Shown here one piece after another: positions 48,001 to 54,137 of a stretch of DNA of 64,000 nucleotides. The stretch comes from Dyella halodurans (GTDB lineage: Bacteria; Pseudomonadota; Gammaproteobacteria; Xanthomonadales; Rhodanobacteraceae): assembly GCF_026283925.1 (NCBI RefSeq), contig NZ_JAPDPF010000004.1, positions 186,001 to 250,000 of the forward strand, written 5' to 3'. Within the stretch, counting starts at the first letter, position 1. Each line of letters begins with the position of its first letter. The notes below the pieces were generated by a model that searched no databases, was not told the origin of the DNA, and was given only the letters and a program-made list of their open reading frames with translations. The translations under genes and the position numbers were made by a program.

Positions 48001-50169
48001 GCTGGTGGGGTAGCTCGCCGTCAGCGCGCCGCCGCTGACCCAGCTCGCCGTGCTCACCAGGGTCGCGTACTGCGTGGTCGCAACGACGTGACCATCGGCA
48101 TCGTAGGTGTAGGCAGTCACCGCCCCGGTGGGATCGACCGTACCGGCTACGCGCCCGTCGGTATCGTAGAAGGTGTAGCTGACGTTGCCGGCTGGATCGA
48201 TGGTGGCGATTTGCTGGCCGTCAGCGTTGTACAGATACGATGTCACCCGGCTGGTCTGCCCGGTGGCCGACTGGGTGCTGCTGAGCAGCTCCCCGGCGCT
48301 GTTGCGTAGCTGGGTGGTGGTCAGGCCGTTGGCCTGGGTGATCACCAGCTGGTTGCCGCTGTCGGTGTAGACGTAACTGGTGACGTTGCCCACCGGATCG
48401 GTGGTGCTGAGCAGCCGGCCCAGGCCGTCATAGGTGTAGCTGGTGGTCTCCAACGTCGTGCGATTGCTGCCACGTTCGGTCGTGCTGTGCAGCAGGCGGC
48501 CTTGGGCATCGTAGGTGTACGTCGTCACCGAGGCGCCCACATCGCTGCTGAGCGTGCCGACGCCACTGCTGTTGAGCACATCCCACTGGATCGCCTGACT
48601 GAGCTGGCCCCGCACGTCGTAGCTGTAGTCGGTGCGCGTCATCTGGCTAAGCGTGGCCTGCACCGGGCTGCTGGCCACCCAGCTCTGCAGCTGGGCCAGC
48701 GTCGGCGGCGTGCTAGGGCTCAAGCCGGTCAAGCTGTACTGGGTGCCCAGGTACTGCTTGGTGCTGCTGAGCACCGTCAGACCACTGCTGGTGCCGTAGT
48801 CGTGCTCGGTGACATTGCCCAGCGCATCGACCACGTAGTTGAGGCGGTCGCTGCTGTCGTACACGTAATAGGTCGTTTGCGCCCCGCTGGGGGCGACATA
48901 ACCGCTCTGCCCCACCACGCCTTGGGCCGGCACGCTGTAGGTGGTCTGGCTGGTGACCTGGTTGTCGGCGTTATAGGTGTAGGTGATGGTGTGACCGGTG
49001 GGGTCTTCCGCGCTCAGCCGGTTGCCGTTGCCATCGTAGGTATAGGTAGTGACACCGCCGTTGGCGTCGGTCACCTGGGTGAGGTTGCCGTTGCCGTCGT
49101 ACTGGTAGCTCGTGGTGGGGCTGCTGCCGTTGACGGTCGGTGCGGCCACCTGGGTCAGCTGGCCGGCGGCGTTGTAGGTATAAGTGGTGACGTTGCCCAG
49201 GCCATCGGTCACCGTGGTGGTGTCGGTGGTGAGGTTGTAGCTCAGGCTCAGGGTCTGCGCGGCGGCGCCGCTGCCGGTGGTGATGGTGGCGACGCGGTAA
49301 GTGCCGTTGCTGTCTTGGGCGTAGGTGTAGCTGACGGTGGTGCCGTCACTCTGGGTGACCGAGGTCACCCGGTCGCTGGTGCCGTCGTAGCCGTAGGTGG
49401 TGGTGTAGCTCGCGCTGCTGGTGCTGTTGGTATCCGAGGCGAGCGTGGTGGTGACCGTCTGCAGGCGGCCCTGACTGTCGTAGCCGAACTGCACCTGCTG
49501 GCGCACCACGGCGGTGGTGCCACCCGGCGGGATCTCGCTGATCGACAGGCTGGTCAGGGCGTTACCGGTGTAGCCCAGGGTCAGCGTGTCGCCGTCGCTG
49601 GCCGTAATCGTGTTCAGAGCGTTGCTGGTGTTGTAGCCGAAGCTGTAGCTGGCTCCGGTCTCGGGGTCACTCAGGGTTTGCAGCTGGCCGGAGGCACTAT
49701 AGGTTTCCTGCACGCGGCTGGCGCCGTCGGTCCAGGTCCAACTGGACGTGGTCGCGTTCCAGCTCAGGGTGTCGCTCGCCCCGCTCTGGCCCTGGCTGAC
49801 GTACTGGCCCAGGGTGGCGTTATAGGCGTAGGTCACGCTCGAGCCGTCGTCCGCCGTGCGGGTGATCGTGCTGCCGGCGGTGTTGAGCGTGCCGGTGAGG
49901 CCGCCCACGCTGCGGCTGAAGCCGAACAGCCAGCCCTGGTTGCCGCTCAGCTGGCCCAGGCTGTTATAGGTCCGCAGCACGTTAAGCGGCAGGCCGTCGA
50001 CGATCAGGCCCTCGTCGGCGTTTTGCAGCACCAGGTTGCCGGTCGCCAGGTTCAGGTAGGACCCGAGCTGGGCCTGCCCAAGGGCCGCCTGCCCGCCTGA
50101 CGTCTGGCCCAGCTGGGTCAGCGACGTGTTGGCCAGACCCAAACCATTCCCTGCGATGACTGCGACCAT
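36028..50169 (-). CDS. Giant YD/RHS-repeat protein with He_PIG block, LysM and variable C-terminus
   Basis: 4713 aa in one unbroken frame. The start has TAGGGGAAAGG upstream and no signal peptide. Layout: residues 1-70 a conserved leader (MVAVIAGNGLGLANTSL...); about 70-2860 some dozens of YD repeats (xxYDxxGRxxxxxDxxGxxTxYxY); about 2870-3600 a block of He_PIG/cadherin-like beta domains (repeats of LPSWLSFNxSTxxFSGTP); about 3620-3990 further YD repeats; 3994-4045 a LysM motif (YVVQAGDSLESIAQSVYGN); 4084-4330 hydrophobic, Gly/Ala-rich segments; then a linker to about 4523 and a C-terminal domain (to 4713) with more Ala/Gly-rich helices, probably the effector. RHS/YD shells encase toxic tips in contact or type VI weapons. 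No VgrG, PAAR or Tc-toxin gene is nearby. The delivery route is unknown. Confidence 0.9.
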   Translation of the reverse strand: MVAVIAGNGLGLANTSLTQLGQTSGGQAALGQAQLGSYLNLATGNLVLQNADEGLIVDGLPLNVLRTYNSLGQLSGNQGWLFGFSRSVGGLTGTLNTAGSTITRTADDGSSVTYAYNATLGQYVSQGQSGASDTLSWNATTSSWTWTDGASRVQETYSASGQLQTLSDPETGASYSFGYNTSNALNTITASDGDTLTLGYTGNALTSLSISEIPPGGTTAVVRQQVQFGYDSQGRLQTVTTTLASDTNSTSSASYTTTYGYDGTSDRVTSVTQSDGTTVSYTYAQDSNGTYRVATITTGSGAAAQTLSLSYNLTTDTTTVTDGLGNVTTYTYNAAGQLTQVAAPTVNGSSPTTSYQYDGNGNLTQVTDANGGVTTYTYDGNGNRLSAEDPTGHTITYTYNADNQVTSQTTYSVPAQGVVGQSGYVAPSGAQTTYYVYDSSDRLNYVVDALGNVTEHDYGTSSGLTVLSSTKQYLGTQYSLTGLSPSTPPTLAQLQSWVASSPVQATLSQMTRTDYSYDVRGQLSQAIQWDVLNSSGVGTLSSDVGASVTTYTYDAQGRLLHSTTERGSNRTTLETTSYTYDGLGRLLSTTDPVGNVTSYVYTDSGNQLVITQANGLTTTQLRNSAGELLSSTQSATGQTSRVTSYLYNADGQQIATIDPAGNVSYTFYDTDGRVAGTVDPTGAVTAYTYDADGHVVATTQYATLVSTASWVSGGALTASYPTSLPIPTATANDRTTHTLYDAAGRVIAAIDALGDVSTTAYDGDGNAVSTTAYATALSGTQLSTLGSAPTWGALQAVLTTSANDRTSHAIYDADSQLVASIDAAGYTTVTSYDTAGRVIKTVAYATALTGAQITALGSAPTLAAVQADLSTQASDQTTRTYYDDAGRVVAQVDADGYLTTTAYDETTHTTTSTRYAAVLTSQQLSALTGGETTAALVALLGTTPSSQVSSDVYDADGRLHQSTAPDGTVTVYNYNTVGQLLSTTITPTNGQGAARTTSATYDAFGDTLTTIDGANATTHYGYNVLGQRVSATDPLGNTTYSYYDADGRVAYTVQGQPSGGTLNALGAVTAYTYNAFGQVTTSRRFAGVLTLTTSGSSSGITLNVLTATAAQLATAATALANPALDIATTYSYTLDGQVAGTIDGLGYQTAYQYDAFGDVTQAQQQLSQAGQALSAANSTITQSSYDLRGERTGETDAVGSSVARSTSNTYDAFGRVTSTTDGDGHTVTYGYDNLGRQVSSSQTVQGQTRTTQTTYDAFDRVVSQTDALNNVTSYQYDLLNHKTIVTTSDGVTMTTVRDAFGDVVSITDGANDITAYTYDADGRLTQTQDALGNISKDQYDTDGHLIQTTDATGHVVTYSYDASGRVLTRTVDPTSLDPGGLNLVTTYAYDGAGRELSVTDPTGSVTTYSYDADGNVLTQVQDAGTGKLNLTTTRTYDGASKTLTVTVGAGTSAARTTQYVYDNLERLSQQIVDPSGLHLTTTYAYDASNNLLSVTNANGNVTRTIYNEANEAVISINPAGAVTQRTYDVDGRVTSVHAYATALTSAQLTALGSAPTLAAVTADLTATSADQVTYTSYNAEGQVRYSIDPMGYVTETRYDSADRVSEVLAYKTAVTVSAGEATVLQQSQSTSLSSVASLVSGAGNTDATAEATLHLYDADSHERFTVQQNTVNGQLVGLVSEQRYDAAGRVIATIAYGSSLPLSSSSSLSAQLSTSSVAQSLASAPNHTTYSVYDNAGRLRYTIDATNHVTETQYDADGRVLKTIAYANPITLPGTQTVTTLASAISATNSGTTNARISSTTYDAAGRITATGDALGTNANFQYDATGLLTARADRDGNWTYDTYDKAGRKTLEQSPPVTVGSYNGTTLQTAANQYLYTAYAYDGVGNVTAISKGTGASSSSITVLSTTSYAYDAAGHQISTTYPGSVSTHVVYNALGQAVVDQDADGHYQYKAYNTDGELAYSVDADGYVTANAYDAYGNQVSTTRYATALNTTAISGWSAGQPLSVAQVQAGLVSSGSDRTITTTYDQRNQKTQVQQPAIAYVLAMGPLAGTAMAAASPTTTYTYDAYGNVTSASTLIQPANATGDGNATPAIWATTYTYYDALNRAVMTVSPTGAYTSPQGYVTTSSYNAFGDVVTVTQYATAVSTSAVSVTTPPGLPPAGTVTTGYDRSTTYGYDLIGRKNSQTDTGEYSYVNGAAGIASGSSLTTTTYDGENRVTSVTVNGMTTSTTYDAVGRVTSIKAPARQALVSNWQTLLQQTPSLDLSSSSLYTSVIPVTTNVYDALGNLLTTTVSAGGQSATTSFFYDALNRQVGQSDALGNWSSTAYDNNGNVTSQSYYLLAGNSGATVTTTYTYDANNQQLSTFTQRTGQTGYDSYSQVKYDAFGEVVAKGDNNGYEAIYGYNNAGNLISAPDAKTGAIHSYGYDLAGHQQTDFTTITGGSSTTWTHNWDDLAGNVVQQRTPSDSASSGVNGSLQTTRSYDRWGNVLSYTDAAGNTTQYHYDNLNQVVQQIEPNVLVVSATGVRTWTTPSKEWYYNVSGQLMGTTDENANSSWNTYDGAGNLTAAQDGIGNVTYTAYDALGRAVAQQTPPANTASGSVAHITYTNYDALNRVVQQGDFLLNSAGTARTQQAQQTYVLDTGGDRIQVTDALSNTSYYSYDSQHRVLTSQTPIQHQNSWQETYAYDVNGNKISDTTANGDAQTWLYDYFGRVQWHYDLSGAKTTYNYDPSSGLLTSETSTWTPAGQSNPGYLPGTLTGSGSEIDFTYYADGQVQQELQKTGGTTALWDNYQYDANGNQSVDATYTTDGAGATVHTETITKYDSHNRISTVITENPDTSTENTLEDFNYDAAGNRRAVFVQSAYGSNAAPISGSGAAPTTGGVGTQTATAGQAWNASIASAFTDNVGFGLTFTATGLPSWLSFNSSGVFSGTPTAAGSWTVTVTATDVNGQSVSASVVVTVPVAAPVFTSGASAQIGGVGGAMSFTVPGATDANGSTLTYAATQSSGAALPSWLSFNASTLTFTGTPAPGSVGTYTLAVKATAANGGASTETFTLTVAATPPVVNGSISNQTVYGTRSFAFSFPSTSFSETDGDSLTYTSGTYAFQSIPGEPTVENDSPLPSWMTFYPSSLSFGGTPPQSAVGQTFKLYILAQNPQGQSAEAYFTVTVAQYVQPAPVYNGNLANHTGVIGGASVNIPLPSNAFTESDGGALTYTGMVLIPAHTLTINKAGEPTDTNVAAIWVPISEVGLTVNATTGAITGVPQSITYETSSFSTPVYETDSSYQIEIIATNGQGGTAAGTFTMTNTYAPIVVANPMPAQTFTGGANFQYVMPSNVFYDPAGNALTYTASNLPSWMTFSGGFFDNVYNALVPVGTYYITVTATDKISGNSTSTTLTVNVLNAPPVFTGSAVNLAATQNSYFSYTPPAATDANGDALTYSAGMLSGSTWVGLPSWLSFNASTHTFSGTPPSGGTYTLAMWATDTHGASVGESFTLTVASVPQPPQYVGTIAGADYEYNYPANVGINAAGQFSDPQGQTLTYTATLSNGNALPSWLVFNASTQQFSGNPNILRDSYLTWTITMKATDASGLSNSLTFTIGYQGKATGSSASLQTLSVQTLQATQTTTPDVQSFWFTYDADNRTVVNNGALQNGQIVVTGGTYEDPSFANQYDAAGNVVIRNSVNAATYQDVEGPNTITYSAGDAMSQKMVYDGRNELVQSYYTVDTTIGQSNLGVKTQYWYDADGHQVGSNNYLASNTTESIYGLPDKPTGYMYLNIGGWLGYGSATAYNADGVVTEQVSWNAPTRNWTQIGQQYFDGNGTLPDGGQSAVPTISSDGPEVMASTTTYTAFDHEDNVTAYSYTQPAVSGGNGAYGANYTVSYIKKDGYLEQSTSGTPTVSGYVPATDTSYYDDFGRRIAVSQTSQNGAGTAQNETRAFAYDATGDIVERRTGTSSGSTFTPNGGNGTDHYTYVNGQQLGDMDEAGDINVSGTLTGFSSGNPTQYVVQAGDSLESIAQSVYGNSGMAYIIAAANGLTGDSGLVVGQSITVPSVTTHANTSTTFKPYNPGQIIGSTTPSLPAVPPPPPSASGCSGVAEIVMVAVVIVASIYTAGLAAEAFAGATGSVWGAGVAALSGSYGLAGAGAAAIGGFVGSVAGQITGDAEGISSGFSLTQALTSGLAAGLTAGIGSEIASTGSDSSALASAAGKLKPAGAALLGAGSYASNVVAAHITGQASQFSWAGVVASAVASGLTAEAGLKGGALQQLGDSSGSFTRDVAGGLMSGALDKETSQLLGDDRTSTWSQIGEDAFGNALGNAAIAGMSSPGIAQQGYQFDFTKGGQGVGAQGAASADSGISDALMAQVVSGGPSVAASDWQTVYDTFGTVRPSSAAASGFTRLESDAEIAENQADIDRLTAQGRDMSAAQQALDEYRTRTYVGEDSGDSSNYSQSAGGPGSDQGSSGGGLAGYPLATAGTGFGPAYWQGQPLQGTSNFSLGGAYSNLWGPVASPNNTSGPIAPVDTSSQNVGIDLPYKDEGILSSSILSGTMDLVRGLGEAGMQVRVGASVPKGWTAAVIANGGRASAFANPAPAIQIGRNLATDTGAVLDLAKVLKGVAPALKTAGKVLARGAVGLELATMKWSDPLDWGHVGVSAGSIFAADAIAGAAGGPVGAAAGIAWGVIDYEAGKFEYHGQSGWRALYHYGSDKIDQLYNQSNPTTLQR

Positions 50170-50222
50170 GGACCTTTCCCCTAGTAAGCATTTGAAGGGG
50201 CCCTTCAGTGGGCCTTCTTCCT

Positions 50223-50249
50223 TTATCCAGGGGGGCAGAAAAAAGTTTA
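50223..50249 (-). promoter_or_regulatory. Sigma-28-like promoter ahead of the giant RHS gene
   Basis: On the minus strand TAAACTTT (50242-50249), exactly 11 nt, then CTGGATAA (50223-50230). The -35 matches TAAAGTTT at 7 of 8; the -10 matches GCCGATAA at 5 of 8, lacking GCC. Transcription would begin about 45-50 nt before the ATG at 50169. A GGCCC-rich hairpin lies in the leader (about 50194-50216). Confidence 0.45.
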
Positions 50250-50842
50250 GGGCCCAGGGTGAGCGCGATACTCGATCGCAATTTGGGCGTTGCCTCTGGT
50301 CATCCCATATGGCTTGGTCGTACGCTCGACCTCGGCACGGCCACGGCGGACGAGGCCAAGCGCCCGAATGTTGGGCTCTCCCGTAATAAAATGCGGCCGT
50401 GTTTGGTGCCCCGGTCGATGATGAGGGGGTGCGGCCAACTCGCTGGAAGCTACGTGATCAGCGCCGCACCAGAGCTGGTGTCACAAATTCGATCCTTGTA
50501 CCGCCCTGCCCCAATCCCTCCCCCTCCGCGCACCGATGGCGATGAACGAAGATCGCCCTGACCTGCCCCCGCTCTCCAGCGCGACGGACAAGCCACGTCG
50601 ACGCGGTCGCCGAGAACTTTGCCGCCTTGCTCGACACGCCGGCAGGCGCGGTAAGTCGGCATGACTGAGTGGCATTGCAAGATGCGCGATGGACGGGCGC
50701 GAGCACTTGTATGCCAGCCTGCCTAAGCGCAACCTGACTCTTCGTCCGAGCGGCCCAGCCTGCTGCGCGCCGCTCGACCCGCGTGCTGGATGCCTGCGAG
50801 GCGTGGGTGTCGCAAGCACGCGGATTCAGGTGGAGGCCGACG
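50250..50842. other. Gene-free stretch with a degenerate tRNA 3' half
   Basis: About 590 bases with no supported gene. At 50477-50506 the sequence GGTG-TCACAAATTCGATCCTTGTACCGCCC has the length and layout of a tRNA variable loop, T arm and acceptor strand: T arm ACAAA-TTCGATC-CTTGT (one mismatch at the usually invariant closing pair) followed by a 7-nt ACCGCCC. There is no CCA and I see no matching 5' half. It resembles the 3' part of the intact tRNA-Val at 9777. It may be a scar of tRNA-directed integration. Confidence 0.45.
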
Positions 50843-51226
50843 ATGGAAGTGCAGAACATCCGCATGGCGCTCGATCGACATTGGGCTGCATCCGCTTCCG
50901 GTGATCTGGAAGCCGAGCACGACATCTATCACGACGACGCAGTATGCGAGTACCCGCAGTCCGGCGAGGTCATTCACGGCCGGCGCAACCTGCAAGCGCT
51001 ACGTGGCCACCACCCGGGAAAACCATCGGGGTTTGCGATCCGGCGCATCACCGGCGAGGGCAATCTCTGGGTGAGCGAGTACGTCATTACGTACGAACGT
51101 GGTCACGCCTACACGGTCAGCATCATGGAATTTCGCCATGGCAAGGTGGCGCACGAGACCCAGTACTTTGCCGATCCGTTCGAGGCGCCTGCCTGGCGTG
51201 CGCAATGGGTCGAGCGAGACACATGA
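50843..51226 (+). CDS. SnoaL-like (NTF2-fold) protein
   Basis: A 127-aa protein with the NTF2/SnoaL pattern: an N-terminal helix (IRMALDRHWAASASGDLEAEHDIYHDDAVCEYPQSGEVIHGRRNLQALR), then beta strands (WVSEYVITYERGHAYTVSIMEFRHGKVAHETQYFADPFEAPAWRAQWV). This fold includes small isomerases, dehydratases and binding proteins, so the reaction cannot be assigned. Start with GGAGG 6 nt upstream. It stands alone; no polyketide genes are near. Confidence 0.82.
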   Translation: MEVQNIRMALDRHWAASASGDLEAEHDIYHDDAVCEYPQSGEVIHGRRNLQALRGHHPGKPSGFAIRRITGEGNLWVSEYVITYERGHAYTVSIMEFRHGKVAHETQYFADPFEAPAWRAQWVERDT

Positions 51227-51393
51227 TCCATGGCAATGCGCTTTCTCGTGGTGGATGACATTCAACGAAGGCGCTCAGTTCACATAACGTCGCTCGACAT
51301 CAAGCAGTGACGAGCGTAGCGTCCATGGGATGGCGAGGCGCGGGATGAAAAAACGCGCGGCGCGCGCAGCGCCAGCCTCCCTGCGGAGGACGT

Positions 51394-52878
51394 ATGAACG
51401 AAGCCCATCGTGACGCCGTGCGTGAACTGAGTCATTTCATCGACAGCCGACGCGTCGCCGGGACGAGTGGAAGGTTCGGTGACGTATTCAATCCGGCACA
51501 AGGCCGCATAGCTGCCCGCGCGCCGTTCGCCAGCGCCAGTGAAGTCGACGCCGCGGTGGCTGCTGCGAAGGCTGCGTTTCCGGACTGGAGCGAAACCGCG
51601 CCCCTGACGCGCGCGCGCCTGATGTTCAAGTACAAGGAACTGCTTGAAGCGCATCTGGACGAACTCGCCACGCTCATCACAAGCGACAACGGCAAGCTAC
51701 TTGCGGACGCGAAGGGCGAAGTAGTGCGCGGCATCGAAATCGTCGAATTCGCGTGCGGCATTCCCAACCTGCTCAAGACCGATTTCACCGATCAGAGCGT
51801 CGTCGGCATGGACAGCTGGAACCTGCGTCAGCCGGTCGGCGTGGCCGCAGGCATCACGCCGTTCAATTTCCCCATGGTGGTGCCGTGCTGGATGTTCGTG
51901 ATGGCCGCTGCGTGTGGCAACACCTTCGTGCTCAAGCCATCGGAGCGCACGCCATCGGCGTCGATTCGACTGGCTGAACTGTTCCTGCAAGCGGGTTTTC
52001 CCAAAGGCGTCTTCAATGTCGTGCAAGGCGACAAGATCGCCGTCGATGCGCTGATCGAACACGCCGATGTAGCTGCGATCTCGGTCGTCGGTTCGACGCC
52101 GGTTGCCGAATATATCTACCGCGAAAGCGCGCGGCGCGGAAAGCGCGTGCAAGCCTTGGGCAGTGCGAAGAACCATCTCGTCGTCATGCCCGACGCCAAT
52201 CTCGATCAGGCCGTCGACGCCCTGGTCACCTCATCGTATGGCTCGGCTGGCCAGCGCTGCATGGCGACCTCGGTCGCGGTGGCGGTAGGCCGTATTGCCG
52301 ATGAACTCATCGAGCGCCTGACGCCCCGCGTACGCTCGCTGCGGATCGGCGGTGGCATGGAACCCGATATGGACATGGGCCCACTGGTCACCGCGGCGCA
52401 TCGCAGCAAGGTGTTGGGCTATATCGAGGCAGGCGTGGCGGCCGGTGCCAGACTCGTCGTCGATGGCCGCGGTCATACCGTGCCTGGTCACGAGGCGGGC
52501 TTCTTTCTCGGCGGCTCGCTGTTTGATCAGGTGAAACCCGATATGAGCATCTATCGGGAAGAGATTTTCGGGCCTGTCCTGTCGGTGGTCCGTGTGCCTG
52601 ACCTGGCCAGTGCCATAGCACTCGTCAACGCGCATGAACTGGGCAACTGCTCATCGCTTTTCACTTCAGACGGGGCTGCGGCCCGCGCCTTCACCCGGCA
52701 GATCCAGGTAGGCATGGTTGGCATCAACCTGCCCAGTCCGGTGCCGGCGGCCTGGCATTCGTTCGGGGGCTGGAAGCGATCACTGTTCGGCGATCAGCAC
52801 GCCTATGGCCAGGAATCCGTGCGCTTTTACACGCGCTACAAGAGCGTCATGCAGCGCTGGCCCGACAACCCCGCCTGA
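51394..52878 (+). CDS. mmsA: CoA-acylating methylmalonate-semialdehyde dehydrogenase
   Basis: A 494-aa aldehyde dehydrogenase of the MmsA branch, which oxidises (methyl)malonate semialdehyde to propionyl- or acetyl-CoA in valine and myo-inositol breakdown. Visible are the cofactor loop [16 protein letters not shown], catalytic Cys289 in [10 protein letters not shown], and the family C-terminal motif ([19 protein letters not shown]). The start has GGAGG upstream. No other valine-degradation gene is adjacent, although the distant acyl-CoA dehydrogenase at 3087 could act in the same kind of pathway. Confidence 0.93.
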   Translation: MNEAHRDAVRELSHFIDSRRVAGTSGRFGDVFNPAQGRIAARAPFASASEVDAAVAAAKAAFPDWSETAPLTRARLMFKYKELLEAHLDELATLITSDNGKLLADAKGEVVRGIEIVEFACGIPNLLKTDFTDQSVVGMDSWNLRQPVGVAAGITPFNFPMVVPCWMFVMAAACGNTFVLKPSERTPSASIRLAELFLQAGFPKGVFNVVQGDKIAVDALIEHADVAAISVVGSTPVAEYIYRESARRGKRVQALGSAKNHLVVMPDANLDQAVDALVTSSYGSAGQRCMATSVAVAVGRIADELIERLTPRVRSLRIGGGMEPDMDMGPLVTAAHRSKVLGYIEAGVAAGARLVVDGRGHTVPGHEAGFFLGGSLFDQVKPDMSIYREEIFGPVLSVVRVPDLASAIALVNAHELGNCSSLFTSDGAAARAFTRQIQVGMVGINLPSPVPAAWHSFGGWKRSLFGDQHAYGQESVRFYTRYKSVMQRWPDNPA

Positions 52879-52942
52879 GGCCCCGAGTTCGCGATGCCCA
52901 CGGCCCGCTAGGCCGCACGGCATAGCTTCCTCGACAGCGGAT

Positions 52943-54127
52943 CTACTTCGCTCTGACGGCCATGTTCGTTTGAATAATCTGCGCCACCTGTTCGTCGGCG
53001 TGTGACAGCTGCTGCTGATAAACGTCCGTACTGAAGGCGGGCTTCTTGGGTACCTCATGCGCCAGCCTTGGGCCGCTCTCGTCATGCAGGTCCACTTTCA
53101 CGTCCAATGACATGCCGATGCGCAGCGGATCCTGGTCCAGCTGCCTTGGATTGGTGAACACCACGCGCACCGGCATGCGCTGCACGATCTTGATCCAGTT
53201 GCCGGTGGCATTTTGCGCGGGCAGCAGCGAGAAGGCGCCACCGGTCCCCACACCCAGCTCCAGCACCTTGCCGTCATACTTCACCGCGTGACCATAGATG
53301 TCGGAAGTCACCTCCACCGGCTGGCCGATACGCATGTGAGCGAGCTGGGTTTCCTTGAAGTTGGCATCGATCCATACGTCGTGCAGCGGCACGACCGCCA
53401 TCAGGGAGGCGCCAGGTTGCACGCGCTGGCCGACCTGCACGATGCGCTTGGCGACGTAGCCGGTGACCGGCGCCAACAGGGTCGTGCGTACCTCGCTGAG
53501 GTAGGCGGCACGATACTGCGCGGCAGCGGCCTTGACGTCCGGATGCGACATGACGACGGTGTCGTCCACGAGCACCTTGTTGGTCTGCAATTGCTGCTCG
53601 GCCGTCGTAAGCGAGCTTTCGGCGGAGGTCAGCGTATCTTTGGCGTGTGAGAGTTCTTCCGCCGAGATCGCGCCCGAGCTGACCAGGTCGACACGCCGAT
53701 CGTAATCCTCCTTGGCTTTCTGCAGTGCCGTCTGCCGCACCAGCACATCGGCCTGCGCGCCCGACACCGTGCTGTACAGGCCACGCACCTTGCGCACCGT
53801 GTTGGCAAGGTTCGCCGCCGCGTTTTCCAGGGCGACATCCGCATCCGCCTTGTCCAGCGTGACCAGCACCTCCCCCTGCTTGACGAAATCGCCATCGTCG
53901 GCACCGATGCTGACCACGGTGCCGATGATCTGCGGCGTGATCTGTACGACATTGCCATTGACGTAAGCGTCGTCGGTGCTTTCGTACCAACGACTCAGCA
54001 GCACGTACCAGACCGCAAAGACGATGACGCCCACCAGGACGCATGCCCCCAGGACGCTCAGCATGAATTTCCGCCCCTTCTTAGGCGGCGCGGCGGCGCT
54101 GGAATCCGCAGGGATTTGAGTAGACAT
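52943..54127 (-). CDS. emrA: EmrA-like membrane-fusion protein
   Basis: A 394-aa HlyD-family adaptor. One N-terminal membrane anchor (about 25-45), a biotinyl-lipoyl-like domain (VQITPQIIGTVVSIGADDGDFVKQGEVLVTLD), a long coiled-coil hairpin (about 85-200), the second lipoyl half (LLAPVTGYVAKRIVQVGQRVQPGASLMAVVPLHDVWIDANFKETQL) and a beta-barrel. It bridges the EmrB-like pump to the outer-membrane NodT-type channel. Start at 54127 has GAGG 8 nt upstream. It is the last of three operon genes. Confidence 0.93.
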   Translation of the reverse strand: MSTQIPADSSAAAPPKKGRKFMLSVLGACVLVGVIVFAVWYVLLSRWYESTDDAYVNGNVVQITPQIIGTVVSIGADDGDFVKQGEVLVTLDKADADVALENAAANLANTVRKVRGLYSTVSGAQADVLVRQTALQKAKEDYDRRVDLVSSGAISAEELSHAKDTLTSAESSLTTAEQQLQTNKVLVDDTVVMSHPDVKAAAAQYRAAYLSEVRTTLLAPVTGYVAKRIVQVGQRVQPGASLMAVVPLHDVWIDANFKETQLAHMRIGQPVEVTSDIYGHAVKYDGKVLELGVGTGGAFSLLPAQNATGNWIKIVQRMPVRVVFTNPRQLDQDPLRIGMSLDVKVDLHDESGPRLAHEVPKKPAFSTDVYQQQLSHADEQVAQIIQTNMAVRAK

Positions 54128-54137
54128 GATGGCTGCC

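Noticed and set aside
36028-50169. Repetitive sequence considered as a CRISPR array or satellite
   Set aside because: Period and variation follow YD codons in one open frame; there are no constant repeats with unique spacers.
52880-52942. Nested GGCC/ATGCC dyads between convergent mmsA and emrA considered as a terminator
   Set aside because: Stems are short and interrupted and no T run follows on either strand.
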